A stretch of 53,674 bases of DNA from Myroides sp. WP-1 (GTDB taxonomy: Bacteria > Bacteroidota > Bacteroidia > Flavobacteriales > Flavobacteriaceae). Every line of letters starts with the position of its first letter. Positions within the stretch are counted from its first letter, which is position 1. A program made the translations under genes and the position numbers. Location: contig NZ_JACHTC010000021.1 in assembly GCF_014145635.1 (NCBI RefSeq), forward strand, positions 1 through 53,674, written 5' to 3'. The notes below the pieces were generated by a model, which made no database searches, was not told the origin of the DNA, and was given only the letters and a program-made list of their open reading frames with translations. This document shows positions 1 to 9,268 of the stretch, in pieces.

Positions 1-207
1 AGTGATGACTTTTTAGAGTGATGACTTTTTAGAGTGATGACTTTTTAGAGTGATGACTTTTTAGAGTGATGACTTTTTAGAGTGATGACTTTTTAGAGTG
101 ATGACTTTTTAGAGTGATGACTTTTTAGAGTGATGACTTTTTAGAGTGATGACTTTTTAGAGTGATGACTTTTTAGAGTGATGACTTTTTAGAGTGATGA
201 CTTTTTA
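1..207. repeat. 16-bp tandem repeat array
   Basis: Thirteen head-to-tail copies of the 16-bp unit AGTGATGACTTTTTAG run from the first base; the last copy ends in TAT rather than TAG. All visible copies are otherwise identical. The unit length is not a multiple of three and holds stop codons, so it is not coding. The array starts exactly at base 1, so it probably continues outside the window or marks an assembly edge. No gene overlaps it. Confidence 0.97.
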
Positions 208-227
208 TAATATTATATTTTCGAAAT

Positions 228-258
228 AGATCTTCGTTTAAAGAACGAACGATCTTTT
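228..258 (+). terminator. Possible hairpin terminator upstream of clpC
   Basis: AGATCTTCGTT and AACGAACGATCT form an inverted repeat with a one-base bulge and a five-base loop, followed by a short T run. It could end a transcript entering from the left. The rest of 259-722 holds no convincing gene; I see only AT-rich spacer. Confidence 0.35.
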
Positions 259-722
259 AGTAGCAAAATTTATCTCTATCCTGATTCTTGATGGACATCA
301 TCAATATAAGTCTAACTCACCTTACTCTCATATCCATTATAGATCTATTAAAAACACCACGTAGCTTGATGATAAAAAACACAGAGTACATAGAAGTAAA
401 AAGAAGCAAGCTTCAGGATCTTTCACAACTATAACAATTTAATCAACATTTAATCCAAACAAAATACTTTTACTTCAGGCACTGTATTTGTTCGCACAAA
501 AAAAAACAAACAACTAGTTTAGTTCTATTATTCACAAGTTATGCCGGAGATTTATGCCCGTTATTTTATATCTCCAGTCTGTAAAAAAGAGCGGATAATA
601 TTTTTATATACCAGTTTTTTTTTGTCAATTAGCATATGACAGAAGGGCAAGAAAAGACAACTAGGTATGCTTTTTGCCTTTACTATAGTATAGAAACAAA
701 TAATCACCTAAATTCAGTTAAT

Positions 723-3281
723 ATGGACGAAAATTTTTCACAAGAAATTAAAGATGTTATTTCCTTTAGTAAGGACGAGGCATTGCGTCTAGGTCATGAC
801 TTTATAGGAACGGAGCACTTTCTGTTAGCCTTATTGAGAATTGAGCAAGGTGAAGGATCGACAATCCTCCAAAATTTGGAGGTAGATATTGACTTTTTAA
901 GACATAAAGTTGAGAACTTAACCCCTTATTCTTCTACTAAAACAGCAGTAAACGAGAAAGGATCACTATATCTTACCAAACAAGCAGAAAGAGCTTTGCG
1001 CTTGACATACCTTGAAGTAAAGGTATTCAAGAATGTTGAAGTAACCTCTGCCCATTTATTGCTGTGTATATTAAAGAACAATGAAGATCCGATCACGCAG
1101 ATTTTAAACAAGATGAACGTGGATTACGAAAATGTAAAAAAATACTATGTTGAATTTCTTTCTGACGAGAAGAAAGAATCGGATAGCGAGGATATTTTTC
1201 ACAGTCCCAAAGCAGAAACCTTCGAAGAATCAGGACAAAATGACAGTTCTTCAAGTAAAAAAGCTGACACTCAAGGAAATTTACCCAATAAAAAAAGTAA
1301 GACTCCTGTATTAGATAATTTCGGTAGAGATTTGACAGAAATGGCCATCGAAGGCAAGCTCGATCCCGTTGTGGGTCGTGAGAAAGAAATCGAGCGAGTT
1401 TCACAAATCTTAAGCCGCAGAAAGAAAAACAACCCTTTACTTATAGGTGAGCCAGGAGTTGGAAAATCGGCTATTGCAGAAGGATTAGCGTTAAAAATCA
1501 TCCAGAAAAAGGTATCTCGTGTTTTGTTTAACAAACGCGTAGTAACCCTTGATTTGGCGAGTTTGGTTGCGGGTACAAAGTACAGAGGTCAATTTGAGGA
1601 GCGAATGAAAGCTGTGATGAATGAGTTGGAAAAAAACACCGATATCATTCTCTTTATTGACGAAATTCACACTATTGTTGGTGCTGGAGGAGCTACAGGC
1701 TCACTAGATGCATCGAATATGTTCAAACCGGCTTTAGCCAGAGGAGAAATTCAATGTATAGGTGCTACCACATTAGATGAGTTTAGACAGCACATCGAAA
1801 AAGATGGAGCATTAGAACGTCGTTTCCAAAAAGTTTTAGTTGAACCGACTTCAGTCGATGAAACTATTACAATCTTACACAACATCAAAGACAAATACGA
1901 AAGTCACCACAACGTTAGTTATACTGATGAAGCGATTGAAGCTTGTGTGAAGTTAACCAACCGCTATATGACCGATCGATTCTTACCGGACAAAGCCATT
2001 GATGCTTTGGATGAAGTTGGATCTCGTGTACACATTACAAATATCAATGTTCCCAAAAATATTTTGGATCTAGAACAAGAGTTGGAAGAAGTTCGCGAGA
2101 ACAAGAACCTTATGGTTCAAAAACAGAAATACGAAGAGGCAGCTAACCTGAGAGATCGAGAAAAAAACATTGAAAAAGAGCTTGATATCGCACAAGAAGC
2201 TTGGGAAAAAGAGGTAAAAGACAATCGCATACTCATTACAGAAGACGATGTTGCTGATGTAGTATCTATGATGACGGGAATACCTGTAAATCGCATCGCT
2301 GAGAAAGAAATCAACAAATTGGCTAATTTACCTGCGATTATCAAGGGTAAAGTTATCGGACAAGATGAGGCTGTTGGCAAAATTGCCAAGGCTATTCAAC
2401 GCAATAGAGCGGGATTAAAAGATCCGAATAAACCGATTGGTTCTTTCATCTTCTTAGGACAAACAGGAGTTGGTAAAACGCAGTTAGCTAAAGTAATTGC
2501 CAAAGAACTTTTTGACTCAGAAGACGCTTTGATTCGCATTGACATGAGTGAATACATGGAGAAATTTGCGCTTTCTCGTTTAATTGGAGCGCCTCCAGGC
2601 TATGTAGGATACGAAGAAGGTGGACAGTTAACGGAAAAGATTCGCAGAAAACCGTATAGCGTTATTCTATTTGATGAAATTGAAAAAGCACATCCAGATA
2701 TCTTCAACATGCTTTTACAAGTATTAGACGATGGGCATTTAACAGATAGTTTAGGTCGAAAAGTCGATTTTAGAAATACAATTATCGTGATGACTTCTAA
2801 TATTGGTGTCCGCCAATTGAAAGATTTTGGTCAAGGTGTAGGTTTTGGCACACAAGCACGCAAAGAACAAACGGATCAACACAGTAAATCTGTTATTGAA
2901 AGTGCGTTGAAAAAAGCCTTTGCACCGGAGTTTTTAAATCGAATCGACGATATTGTCGTGTTTAATTCACTAGAGAAAGAACATATTCACGCGATCATTG
3001 ATATTGAATTAGCTAAATTATTCCAACGCATTGACGATTTGGGGTACAAGTTAGTTCTTACAGACAAAGCGAAGAATTTCATTGCTGATAAAGGATTTGA
3101 CAAACAATACGGAGCTCGACCACTGAAAAGAGCGATTCAAAAATACATTGAAGACCCTATTGCGGAAGAGATTGTCAACTCGAAAATCACCGTTGGGGAT
3201 ACGATCACTTTAGATGTACCCAAAGATGAAACTGGAGATACTTTAACGATCAAGATAAAAACAAAAAAACCTGCTAATTAG
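723..3281 (+). CDS. clpC: ATP-dependent Clp protease ATP-binding subunit ClpC
   Basis: AAA+ unfoldase that feeds substrates to the ClpP protease in the cytoplasm. Using the ATG at 723 the product is 852 residues, the usual ClpC size. It has an N-terminal Clp repeat domain (about 1-145), a first AAA+ module with Walker A GEPGVGKS near 242-249 and Walker B LFIDEIH near 308, a UVR-type middle motif near 464-480 (KQKYEEAANLRDREK) that separates ClpC from ClpA, and a second module with Walker A GQTGVGKT near 579-586 and LFDEIEKAHP near 650. An in-frame ATG at 636 would add 29 residues (MTEGQEKTTRY and on) that do not resemble the family, so the MDENFSQEI start is preferred. It is monocistronic, with a terminator overlapping its stop codon. 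Confidence 0.96.
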   Translation: MDENFSQEIKDVISFSKDEALRLGHDFIGTEHFLLALLRIEQGEGSTILQNLEVDIDFLRHKVENLTPYSSTKTAVNEKGSLYLTKQAERALRLTYLEVKVFKNVEVTSAHLLLCILKNNEDPITQILNKMNVDYENVKKYYVEFLSDEKKESDSEDIFHSPKAETFEESGQNDSSSSKKADTQGNLPNKKSKTPVLDNFGRDLTEMAIEGKLDPVVGREKEIERVSQILSRRKKNNPLLIGEPGVGKSAIAEGLALKIIQKKVSRVLFNKRVVTLDLASLVAGTKYRGQFEERMKAVMNELEKNTDIILFIDEIHTIVGAGGATGSLDASNMFKPALARGEIQCIGATTLDEFRQHIEKDGALERRFQKVLVEPTSVDETITILHNIKDKYESHHNVSYTDEAIEACVKLTNRYMTDRFLPDKAIDALDEVGSRVHITNINVPKNILDLEQELEEVRENKNLMVQKQKYEEAANLRDREKNIEKELDIAQEAWEKEVKDNRILITEDDVADVVSMMTGIPVNRIAEKEINKLANLPAIIKGKVIGQDEAVGKIAKAIQRNRAGLKDPNKPIGSFIFLGQTGVGKTQLAKVIAKELFDSEDALIRIDMSEYMEKFALSRLIGAPPGYVGYEEGGQLTEKIRRKPYSVILFDEIEKAHPDIFNMLLQVLDDGHLTDSLGRKVDFRNTIIVMTSNIGVRQLKDFGQGVGFGTQARKEQTDQHSKSVIESALKKAFAPEFLNRIDDIVVFNSLEKEHIHAIIDIELAKLFQRIDDLGYKLVLTDKAKNFIADKGFDKQYGARPLKRAIQKYIEDPIAEEIVNSKITVGDTITLDVPKDETGDTLTIKIKTKKPAN

Positions 3282-3292
3282 CAGGTTTTTTC
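3263..3292 (+). terminator. Rho-independent terminator of clpC
   Basis: CCTGC-TAATTA-GCAGG, extended by flanking A and T runs and followed by TTTTTT. The stem overlaps the clpC stop codon (3279-3281). Confidence 0.9.
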
Positions 3293-3426
3293 TTTTTACA
3301 CTTAGTGGTTTTGATTCTAAAATTTTCCCTGTTGTTATTTAAACGTTATTTTTTATTTTTTTGTCTTATATTAGATCATAGCAATTACTTTAAAGTAGTA
3401 CTTTCGCATTTGAATAATTAAATAGA

Positions 3427-4791
3427 ATGGTAGATAAACTCATTGTTGGTAGTGAAGAATGGTGTTCTTTCTCTACATTAAATATCCCTGCAATTAAAGC
3501 CCGTGTAGACTCAGGAGCTAAGACATCTGCACTACATGCAGTGAACATTAGTCCTTTTGAAAAAGACGGTGAAAAATGGGTCAAGTTTGATGTAAATCCT
3601 TTACAAAACAACGGAAAAACAATAATCCATTGTGAAGCTAAAGTAGTGGATAAAAGAATCGTCAAAAGCTCTAGTGGATCTAGAGAATCTCGCTATGTAA
3701 TCCGCACAATACTCGGTTTTGGTGAAACGTCTTGGGACATTGAATTAACCTTAACCAATAGAGACTCTATGGGGTATCGCATGTTATTGGGAAGAGAAGC
3801 GATGGGCGGTCGTATTTTAGTTGATCCCGAAAAACACTTCTTACTTGGGCAACCGACAACGGAGAAATTAGACGAATACTACAACAAGCCCAAAGAGGCT
3901 AAAAGTGGCTTGCGCATTGGGTTGTTAGCGAGTAATCCTGAGTTGTATAGCAACAAGCGAATCATTGAAGCTGGAGAGTTAAGAGGTCATGAAATGCACT
4001 TCTTAAACTTGAAGTACTGCTACATGAAATTAGATGCGAATCAGCCAGAAATTCACTATAGAGGTGGCCGTGTACTAAACGATTTTGATGCAGTTATTCC
4101 GCGTATTAGGCCAAGCATGACGTATTACGGATGTGCCTTAACTCGTCATTTCGAATCCTTAAAAGTATACAGTCTAAACAGTGCTGCTGCTATTGCACAG
4201 TCAAGAGATAAATTATTTTCTTTACAACTGCTTTTAAATCACGGAATTGATATTCCTACAACGGGTTTTGCTAATTCTCCATTAGACACCAACGACTTGA
4301 TCAAAATGGTAGGCGGTAGCCCACTTATTGTCAAACTATTAGAAGGCACACAAGGAAAAGGAGTTGTATTAGCAGAAACGAAGAAAGCAGCGGAAAGTGT
4401 AATCAATGCTTTCAAGAGTTTAAATGCAAATATCTTAGTTCAGGAATTTATCAAAGAAGCGAATGGAAAAGACATTCGTTGTTTTGTGGTAGACGGAAAA
4501 GTTGTTGCCGCAATACAACGCGAAGCTGTTCCGGGTGAATTTAGAGCGAATATCCACTTAGGAGGTACAGCATCAATCATCAAAGTTACTTCTGAAGAAA
4601 AACGCATTGCCATTCGCGCTGCGAAAGCCATGAATTTAAAAGTTGCTGGAGTTGACATTATTCGCTCAGCCAAAGGACCTCTATTACTAGAAGTAAACTC
4701 TTCACCTGGATTAGAAGGTATTGAAGGAGCAACAAATAAAGACATTGCCACTGAGATGATTAAAGCAATTGAAAAACAAGTTAAATGGTAA
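3427..4791 (+). CDS. rimK: RimB-like protease domain fused to RimK-type glutamate ligase
   Basis: 454 residues in two parts. Residues 1 to about 140 resemble the RimB/ATP-dependent zinc protease (retropepsin-like) family, with the [11 protein letters not shown] signature at 28-38 and [10 protein letters not shown] at its end. Residues from about 155 to the end are a RimK-type ATP-grasp ligase ([64 protein letters not shown]). RimK adds glutamates to the C-terminus of ribosomal protein S6. In many bacteria rimB and rimK are separate genes; here they are one reading frame with no stop or frameshift between the parts. Whether S6 is the substrate cannot be read from the sequence. A strong hairpin overlaps the stop codon. 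Confidence 0.9.
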   Translation: MVDKLIVGSEEWCSFSTLNIPAIKARVDSGAKTSALHAVNISPFEKDGEKWVKFDVNPLQNNGKTIIHCEAKVVDKRIVKSSSGSRESRYVIRTILGFGETSWDIELTLTNRDSMGYRMLLGREAMGGRILVDPEKHFLLGQPTTEKLDEYYNKPKEAKSGLRIGLLASNPELYSNKRIIEAGELRGHEMHFLNLKYCYMKLDANQPEIHYRGGRVLNDFDAVIPRIRPSMTYYGCALTRHFESLKVYSLNSAAAIAQSRDKLFSLQLLLNHGIDIPTTGFANSPLDTNDLIKMVGGSPLIVKLLEGTQGKGVVLAETKKAAESVINAFKSLNANILVQEFIKEANGKDIRCFVVDGKVVAAIQREAVPGEFRANIHLGGTASIIKVTSEEKRIAIRAAKAMNLKVAGVDIIRSAKGPLLLEVNSSPGLEGIEGATNKDIATEMIKAIEKQVKW

Positions 4792-4819
4792 GGAAATAGC
4801 CCTCAAGCTATTTCTTACC
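4787..4819 (+). terminator. Long hairpin over the rimK stop codon
   Basis: GGTAA, one bulged G, then GAAATAGC pairs with GCTATTTCTTACC across a six-base loop, giving a 13-bp stem. No T run follows, so it could be a weak terminator, an mRNA-stabilising 3' end, or a processing site between rimK and the next gene 53 bp away. Confidence 0.5.
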
Positions 4820-4844
4820 TCCCTTATAAACGCAATATAGAGTT

Positions 4845-5990
4845 ATGAATCCCTCAACAACTGGCTGGATAAAAAAATACTTTGCAGAGCACGATAAATA
4901 CGCTATTTTCAAGGCAACAAATGTAGAGGAACTTGCGCATGAAATTAGAATGACAGGTTTTAGCTTCGGCCAAATCAATGCAAGTGATTTTCCCGATGTT
5001 TACGCGTCTTTTGACTATACGCAGGAAGAACTAGCTAAAATCTGCTTTTTGCAACTCTTAGAAAAAGTTTATTTCTTCCAATATCCAACTCATACAACGG
5101 AAGACTTTATTCGTCAATTGCTCGATTTTTATCAGCTATTTGTTCCCCATAAAACGAATTTTTTCACAAGTTTGTTTGAGGATAAAAATACATATGCAAG
5201 GTTAGAACACTTGTTTGCAATTAAGTGGAAAGAAAACTTCTTTTCTCAGTCTAAGAGCAATAATATTGCCCTGAATTTACTCGTATTATCTGTCTATTTG
5301 TTGACTTTTGAAACATTTTTAGCAGGCAAAATACACCCTAATTTATACCATGTATACATCGAAGATTTAATCCAAGCAATTTTAAATCAGACCGCTCATC
5401 AAAAAAATGCAGATCTCCATTTGGTAGACAATCCCAATGATTTTTCAATTGATGAAATTATGGAGGTACAATCTTCACATTTAGAGATGAGTATTTTACT
5501 TGATCTTGTGATGTGTAGTTCTTGGAATAACGAAACTAAAACACTGAATCTTCCCAACTGTGAGGTTGCTCCTTTTGAGCGCTTATCCTTTTCTACAGCG
5601 CAAATCGAAGACAGTCGTACGTGTTTTATGCGCTTTGTGCAACAAAACGACTATAATTATGTCTTTCTCAAGTCGTCTAATTTGTTCAACAACATGATTA
5701 ATAATTCAACGAATTACGTGGAGTTTTTAGTAAGTAGAAATAAAGGGCGAATCTTGAAAGAGATTCAAAAAAACAAGCAGTTAATGCAGTTATTGATGGA
5801 TTCAACCCATCGAAATTTAGATATGCAAGAAAAGAAATTGATTAAGAAACAAACCCTTGAGGTGATTAAAACAATTCCTTCTCTTGCGATATTTTTATTG
5901 CCAGGTGGCACAATATTACTTCCTATTATTTTAAAATTTATTCCTTCCCTCCTACCTTCTTCTTTTAATGAGAATTTGGAGTCGGATTAA
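4845..5990 (+). CDS. LETM1-related (biofilm-associated type) protein
   Basis: 381 residues. The C-terminus (about 335-376) carries the LETM1-like segment TIPSLAIFLLPGGTILLP followed by a proline-punctuated hydrophobic stretch ending in PSLLPSSF, as in the flavobacterial family named LETM1-related biofilm-associated protein. The rest is a soluble-looking, mostly helical region without motifs I recognise. LETM1 is an ion-exchange protein in mitochondria; the bacterial role is not established. It follows rimK by 53 bp and its last 4 bp overlap the 3' end of the convergent carbonic anhydrase gene. Confidence 0.8.
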   Translation: MNPSTTGWIKKYFAEHDKYAIFKATNVEELAHEIRMTGFSFGQINASDFPDVYASFDYTQEELAKICFLQLLEKVYFFQYPTHTTEDFIRQLLDFYQLFVPHKTNFFTSLFEDKNTYARLEHLFAIKWKENFFSQSKSNNIALNLLVLSVYLLTFETFLAGKIHPNLYHVYIEDLIQAILNQTAHQKNADLHLVDNPNDFSIDEIMEVQSSHLEMSILLDLVMCSSWNNETKTLNLPNCEVAPFERLSFSTAQIEDSRTCFMRFVQQNDYNYVFLKSSNLFNNMINNSTNYVEFLVSRNKGRILKEIQKNKQLMQLLMDSTHRNLDMQEKKLIKKQTLEVIKTIPSLAIFLLPGGTILLPIILKFIPSLLPSSFNENLESD

Positions 5991-6637
5991 ATCTTTTTAA
6001 ATCGAAGTTGGTATACTTCGTCTAGGTCTTGATTACTGGTTACATTAACTTCTAAATCTGTTACGTAACCAGAATTTAGTCCATACACCCATCCATGAAT
6101 GCTCAAATCTTGATTTCTTGCCCAAGCTCCTTGAACGATGGATGTTTTTGCTAAGTCATATACTTGTTCTTGTACATTGAGCTCTACAAATCGATTAAAT
6201 CGCGTTGTTGTATCTTCAATTTCATCGAGTTCTACATTGTGCAAGCGATATACGGTTTTAATATGTCTAATCCAGTTATCGATCAAACCATAAGATTCGT
6301 TTTTCATCGCTGCTTCTACTCCACCACAGCCATAGTGTCCACACACAATAATATTGGTTACTTTGAGGATATTTACGGCATAATCCAATACACTCAACAT
6401 ATTCATATCCGAGTGAATCACCATATTGGCAATGTTACGGTGTACAAATACATCCCCAGGTTCAGCACCGATAATTTCGTTTGCTGGCACACGACTATCC
6501 GAACAACCGATCCACAAAACAGGAGGTGTTTGTCTGTGGCACAAACGCTTGAAATACTCCGGATTAATAGCTAGTTTTTCTTCAACCCAAGCTTTATTAT
6601 TCTCTAATATCTTTTTGTAAAAATCGTTGTGTTTCAA
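5987..6637 (-). CDS. can: Beta-class carbonic anhydrase (Can type)
   Basis: 216 residues. It interconverts CO2 and bicarbonate in the cytoplasm. The zinc ligands and catalytic dyad of the beta class are present: C45 and D47/R49 in CSDSR, and H101 and C104 in GHYGCGG. The segment PANEIIGAEPGDVFVHRNIA is typical of the Can/CynT group, and length is normal. It is probably co-transcribed with a second carbonic anhydrase gene lying 11 bp upstream, and its 3' end overlaps that of the convergent LETM1-related gene by 4 bp. Confidence 0.96.
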   Translation of the reverse strand: MKHNDFYKKILENNKAWVEEKLAINPEYFKRLCHRQTPPVLWIGCSDSRVPANEIIGAEPGDVFVHRNIANMVIHSDMNMLSVLDYAVNILKVTNIIVCGHYGCGGVEAAMKNESYGLIDNWIRHIKTVYRLHNVELDEIEDTTTRFNRFVELNVQEQVYDLAKTSIVQGAWARNQDLSIHGWVYGLNSGYVTDLEVNVTSNQDLDEVYQLRFKKI

Positions 6638-6648
6638 AATTCATTCTT

Positions 6649-7287
6649 TTATTCAACAAACATTTCTTTGACGAAATCTACCTCTCCTGTTTCCACTTTA
6701 TAAAAGGCTCCTACGATACCGATTTCACCTTTTTCATACATCTCGCAAAGCACAGTACTCTTAGTTAAGATGTGATTGATTGTGTACTCCACATTGTAAA
6801 ACGCAACCATATCTACCCCTTCTTTAGATTGAACATCTAATTCAGGATAGTATTTTTTTACGTGCTCAACGGCAGGATCCACTTTAGCTAATAAATTGCT
6901 TAAATGACCTAATTTAACGTCTTTACACGCTCCTGTAATGGCACCACAGTGTGAGTGTCCTAATACCATGATCAATTTAGATCCCGCTAATTTACAGGCA
7001 AATTCCATCGAACCGATAATGTCTTCATTCAATACATTCCCTGCGATTCGCGTGCTAAATACATCGCCTAATCCCTGGTCAAAAATAAGTTCTGCTGAAG
7101 TTCTGCTGTCAATACAGCTTAGGATAATAGCGAAAGGAAATTGGCTTTCCTTTGTTTCATTCACTTGCTCTAATAAATTCGCATGTGCTTTCAAATTTTC
7201 AACAAAGCGTTTGTTTCCTTCTTTCAGAAAAGACAGCGCCATTTGCGGAGTCATCGACTTTTGATCGTCTATATTATGTAGTCTCAT
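6649..7287 (-). CDS. Second beta-class carbonic anhydrase
   Basis: Counting from MRLHNID at 7287, the protein is 212 residues. An upstream ATG at 7332 would add 15 residues (MVTFVPNYYRINRVK) unlike the family, so the shorter form is preferred. Ligands C58, D60/R62 (CIDSR), H111 and C114 (GHSHCGA) are intact. It is clearly diverged from its neighbour (GHSHCGAITGA against GHYGCGGVEAA), so this is an old paralog pair and not a fresh duplication. It is the first gene of a two-gene unit with can. Confidence 0.94.
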   Translation of the reverse strand: MRLHNIDDQKSMTPQMALSFLKEGNKRFVENLKAHANLLEQVNETKESQFPFAIILSCIDSRTSAELIFDQGLGDVFSTRIAGNVLNEDIIGSMEFACKLAGSKLIMVLGHSHCGAITGACKDVKLGHLSNLLAKVDPAVEHVKKYYPELDVQSKEGVDMVAFYNVEYTINHILTKSTVLCEMYEKGEIGIVGAFYKVETGEVDFVKEMFVE

Positions 7288-7516
7288 TTTTACGCGATTA
7301 ATACGATAATAATTTGGAACAAATGTAACCAAAAATGGCTTTTAAAATATAAATAAAGCAATAAACCTCTATATTTTTATCAATTTGGAAAAAACATAAC
7401 ATTTTTTAAGGATTTTATACTCCCTTATCTTTCATATCTAATTCATATAAAGGTGTATTTGCTTTGGATTAGTAAAAATCACATAATCGTTAAGAGGAAT
7501 ATAAAAAAGAATAAAA

Positions 7517-7549
7517 TTTGTATAGAATCAAAAATAGTTGATACATTTG
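7517..7549 (+). promoter_or_regulatory. Promoter of metK (Bacteroidota type)
   Basis: -33 element TTTG (7517-7520), 21-bp spacer, -7 element TACATTTG (7542-7549), matching the TTTG/TAnnTTTG consensus. The predicted start is near 7556, just before the riboswitch. Confidence 0.75.
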
Positions 7550-7562
7550 CAGAGAATTTCAC

Positions 7563-7613
7563 GGGAGGAAAAATTTGTACTGATTGCAACCTCGGTAAAA
7601 AATGCTAAAGCAG
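7563..7613 (+). ncRNA. SAM-II-like riboswitch in the metK leader
   Basis: The leader holds elements in the order expected for SAM-II: a 5' stem strand GAGG (7565-7568) pairing with CCTC (7590-7593), the loop ATTTGTAC, the block TTGCAACC just before the 3' stem strand, then GGTAAAAAATGCTAAAG (7594-7610) matching the conserved 3' block ending GCUAAAG. It lies between the promoter and metK. SAM-II elements sense S-adenosylmethionine in an H-type pseudoknot. The second helix is short by eye, and no covariance search could be run. Confidence 0.78.
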
Positions 7614-7675
7614 AATATATTGTATCTTCACTTTAGCCATTTCCTCTTTTTTTAAAACATAAAAAAACATATCAT

Positions 7676-8968
7676 ATGGCTTATTACTTCACATCGGAAT
7701 CTGTAAGTGAAGGACATCCGGATAAAATTGCAGATCAAATTTCAGATGCTTTAATTGACAATTTCTTGGCTTTTGATTTAGAATCAAAGGTAGCATGTGA
7801 GACATTAGTTACTACAGGGCAAGTAATTCTTGCTGGAGAAGTAAAATCAAAAACATATTTAGACGTTCAACAAATTGCTCGCGATGTAATCAATAAAATT
7901 GGTTATACGAAGAGTGAATATATGTTTGACGGAAATTCGTGCGGTATTTTATCGGCGATTCACGAGCAATCAGCAGAGATCAGCCAAGGAGTTGAACGCG
8001 CTAGTAAAGAAGATCAAGGTGCGGGAGATCAAGGGATGATGTTTGGTTATGCTTCAACAGAAACGGAAGACTATATGCCTTTAGCATTAGATTTATCCCA
8101 TAAATTACTACAAGAATTAGCAGTCATCCGAAGAGAAAACAAAGAGGTAACCTATTTGCGTCCAGATGCAAAAAGTCAGGTTACTTTAGAATACAACGAA
8201 GACAACAAGCCTGTTCGCATTGTTACGATTGTATTATCTACCCAACACGATGACTTTATTCAGGCAGAGAATACAACTTCTGAAGCAAAAGCAAGAGCTG
8301 AAGCAGCGATGCAAGCGCAAATCAAACAAGATATTATCGAGGTATTAATTCCACGTTTATTGGCGAAATACCCACAATATCAATACTTATTTGAAGCTAA
8401 AGAAGCAATTGAATTCTTAATTAACCCTACTGGAGTTTTCATTATTGGAGGACCTCATGGAGATACTGGGTTAACAGGAAGAAAGATTATTGTTGATACC
8501 TATGGAGGAAAAGGGGCACACGGAGGAGGTGCGTTTTCAGGAAAAGATCCAAGTAAAGTAGACCGAAGTGCAGCTTATGCTACGCGCCACATTGCGAAAA
8601 ATCTTGTAGCCGCAGGTGTTGCGGAAGAAGTATTAGTACAAGTTTCTTATGCAATTGGTATTGCAAAACCAACGGGAGTTTACGTAAATACCTATGGTAC
8701 GTCAAAAGTAAACTTAACTGATGGAGAGATTGCAAAGAAAGTAAGTGAATTATTTGATTTACGTCCTTATTTTATTGAGACAAGTTTAAAACTACGCAAC
8801 CCGATTTATAGCGAAACAGCTGCATACGGACACATGGGACGCAAACCTCAAGTAGTAACTAAGACGTTTACAAGACCTGGAGGAGAAACAAAACAAGTAG
8901 AAGTAGAATTGTTTACTTGGGAAAAATTAGACCGTGTAGACGACATTAAAAAAGCTTTTAATTTATAG
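7676..8968 (+). CDS. metK: S-adenosylmethionine synthase
   Basis: 430 residues. It makes S-adenosylmethionine from methionine and ATP in the cytoplasm. Family motifs are intact: [14 protein letters not shown] at 14-27, [12 protein letters not shown] near 121-132, and the P-loop-like [19 protein letters not shown] in the second half, plus [13 protein letters not shown]. Length is slightly above the usual 380-420 residues, as in other flavobacteria. The leader carries a SAM-II-like riboswitch, so product feedback is likely. A terminator follows 26 bp after the stop, and the gene stands alone. Confidence 0.98.
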   Translation: MAYYFTSESVSEGHPDKIADQISDALIDNFLAFDLESKVACETLVTTGQVILAGEVKSKTYLDVQQIARDVINKIGYTKSEYMFDGNSCGILSAIHEQSAEISQGVERASKEDQGAGDQGMMFGYASTETEDYMPLALDLSHKLLQELAVIRRENKEVTYLRPDAKSQVTLEYNEDNKPVRIVTIVLSTQHDDFIQAENTTSEAKARAEAAMQAQIKQDIIEVLIPRLLAKYPQYQYLFEAKEAIEFLINPTGVFIIGGPHGDTGLTGRKIIVDTYGGKGAHGGGAFSGKDPSKVDRSAAYATRHIAKNLVAAGVAEEVLVQVSYAIGIAKPTGVYVNTYGTSKVNLTDGEIAKKVSELFDLRPYFIETSLKLRNPIYSETAAYGHMGRKPQVVTKTFTRPGGETKQVEVELFTWEKLDRVDDIKKAFNL

Positions 8969-8994
8969 TTTGCCTGCGCAACTTTATATCACAC

Positions 8995-9026
8995 AACGCT
9001 TAACCCTTGGGTTAGGCGTTTTTTAT
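8995..9026 (+). terminator. Terminator of metK
   Basis: AACGCTTAACCC pairs with GGGTTAGGCGTT (one G-T pair) across a two-base loop, followed by a T run. The rest of 8969-9268 holds no gene. Confidence 0.92.
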
Positions 9027-9190
9027 TTTCCCGTTTAAGAGATTGAAAGATCTACAGTTTTTTTACGTATCGATCATTGTCTTTTCTTGATGAAGACAGC
9101 CTGTTTTACAGCGTGAATATTAAGGAGTATTCTCTCCAAACTAAGTCCTGTTACAACTGTATACGCTTCCAAAACGCATACTTAGTTCAT

Positions 9191-9223
9191 AAAAAAAGCG
9201 CCTAATCGATGATTAAGCGCTTT
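9191..9223 (-). terminator. Terminator of the DUF47-PiT operon
   Basis: GCGCCTAATC and GATTAAGCGC form a stem with one mismatch. The A run at 9191-9197 becomes the T run on the minus strand. It lies 46 bp past the PiT stop codon. Confidence 0.85.
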
Positions 9224-9268
9224 CTATTTTATATAAACGGATGGTTAACCGTCAACTGTAAATTATCC

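Noticed and set aside
636..722. Upstream start for clpC
   Set aside because: The 29 extra residues do not look like a ClpC N-terminus, while MDENFSQEI at 723 does.
7288..7332. Longer start of the second carbonic anhydrase
   Set aside because: The added residues have no family match, and the ATG at 7287 fits.
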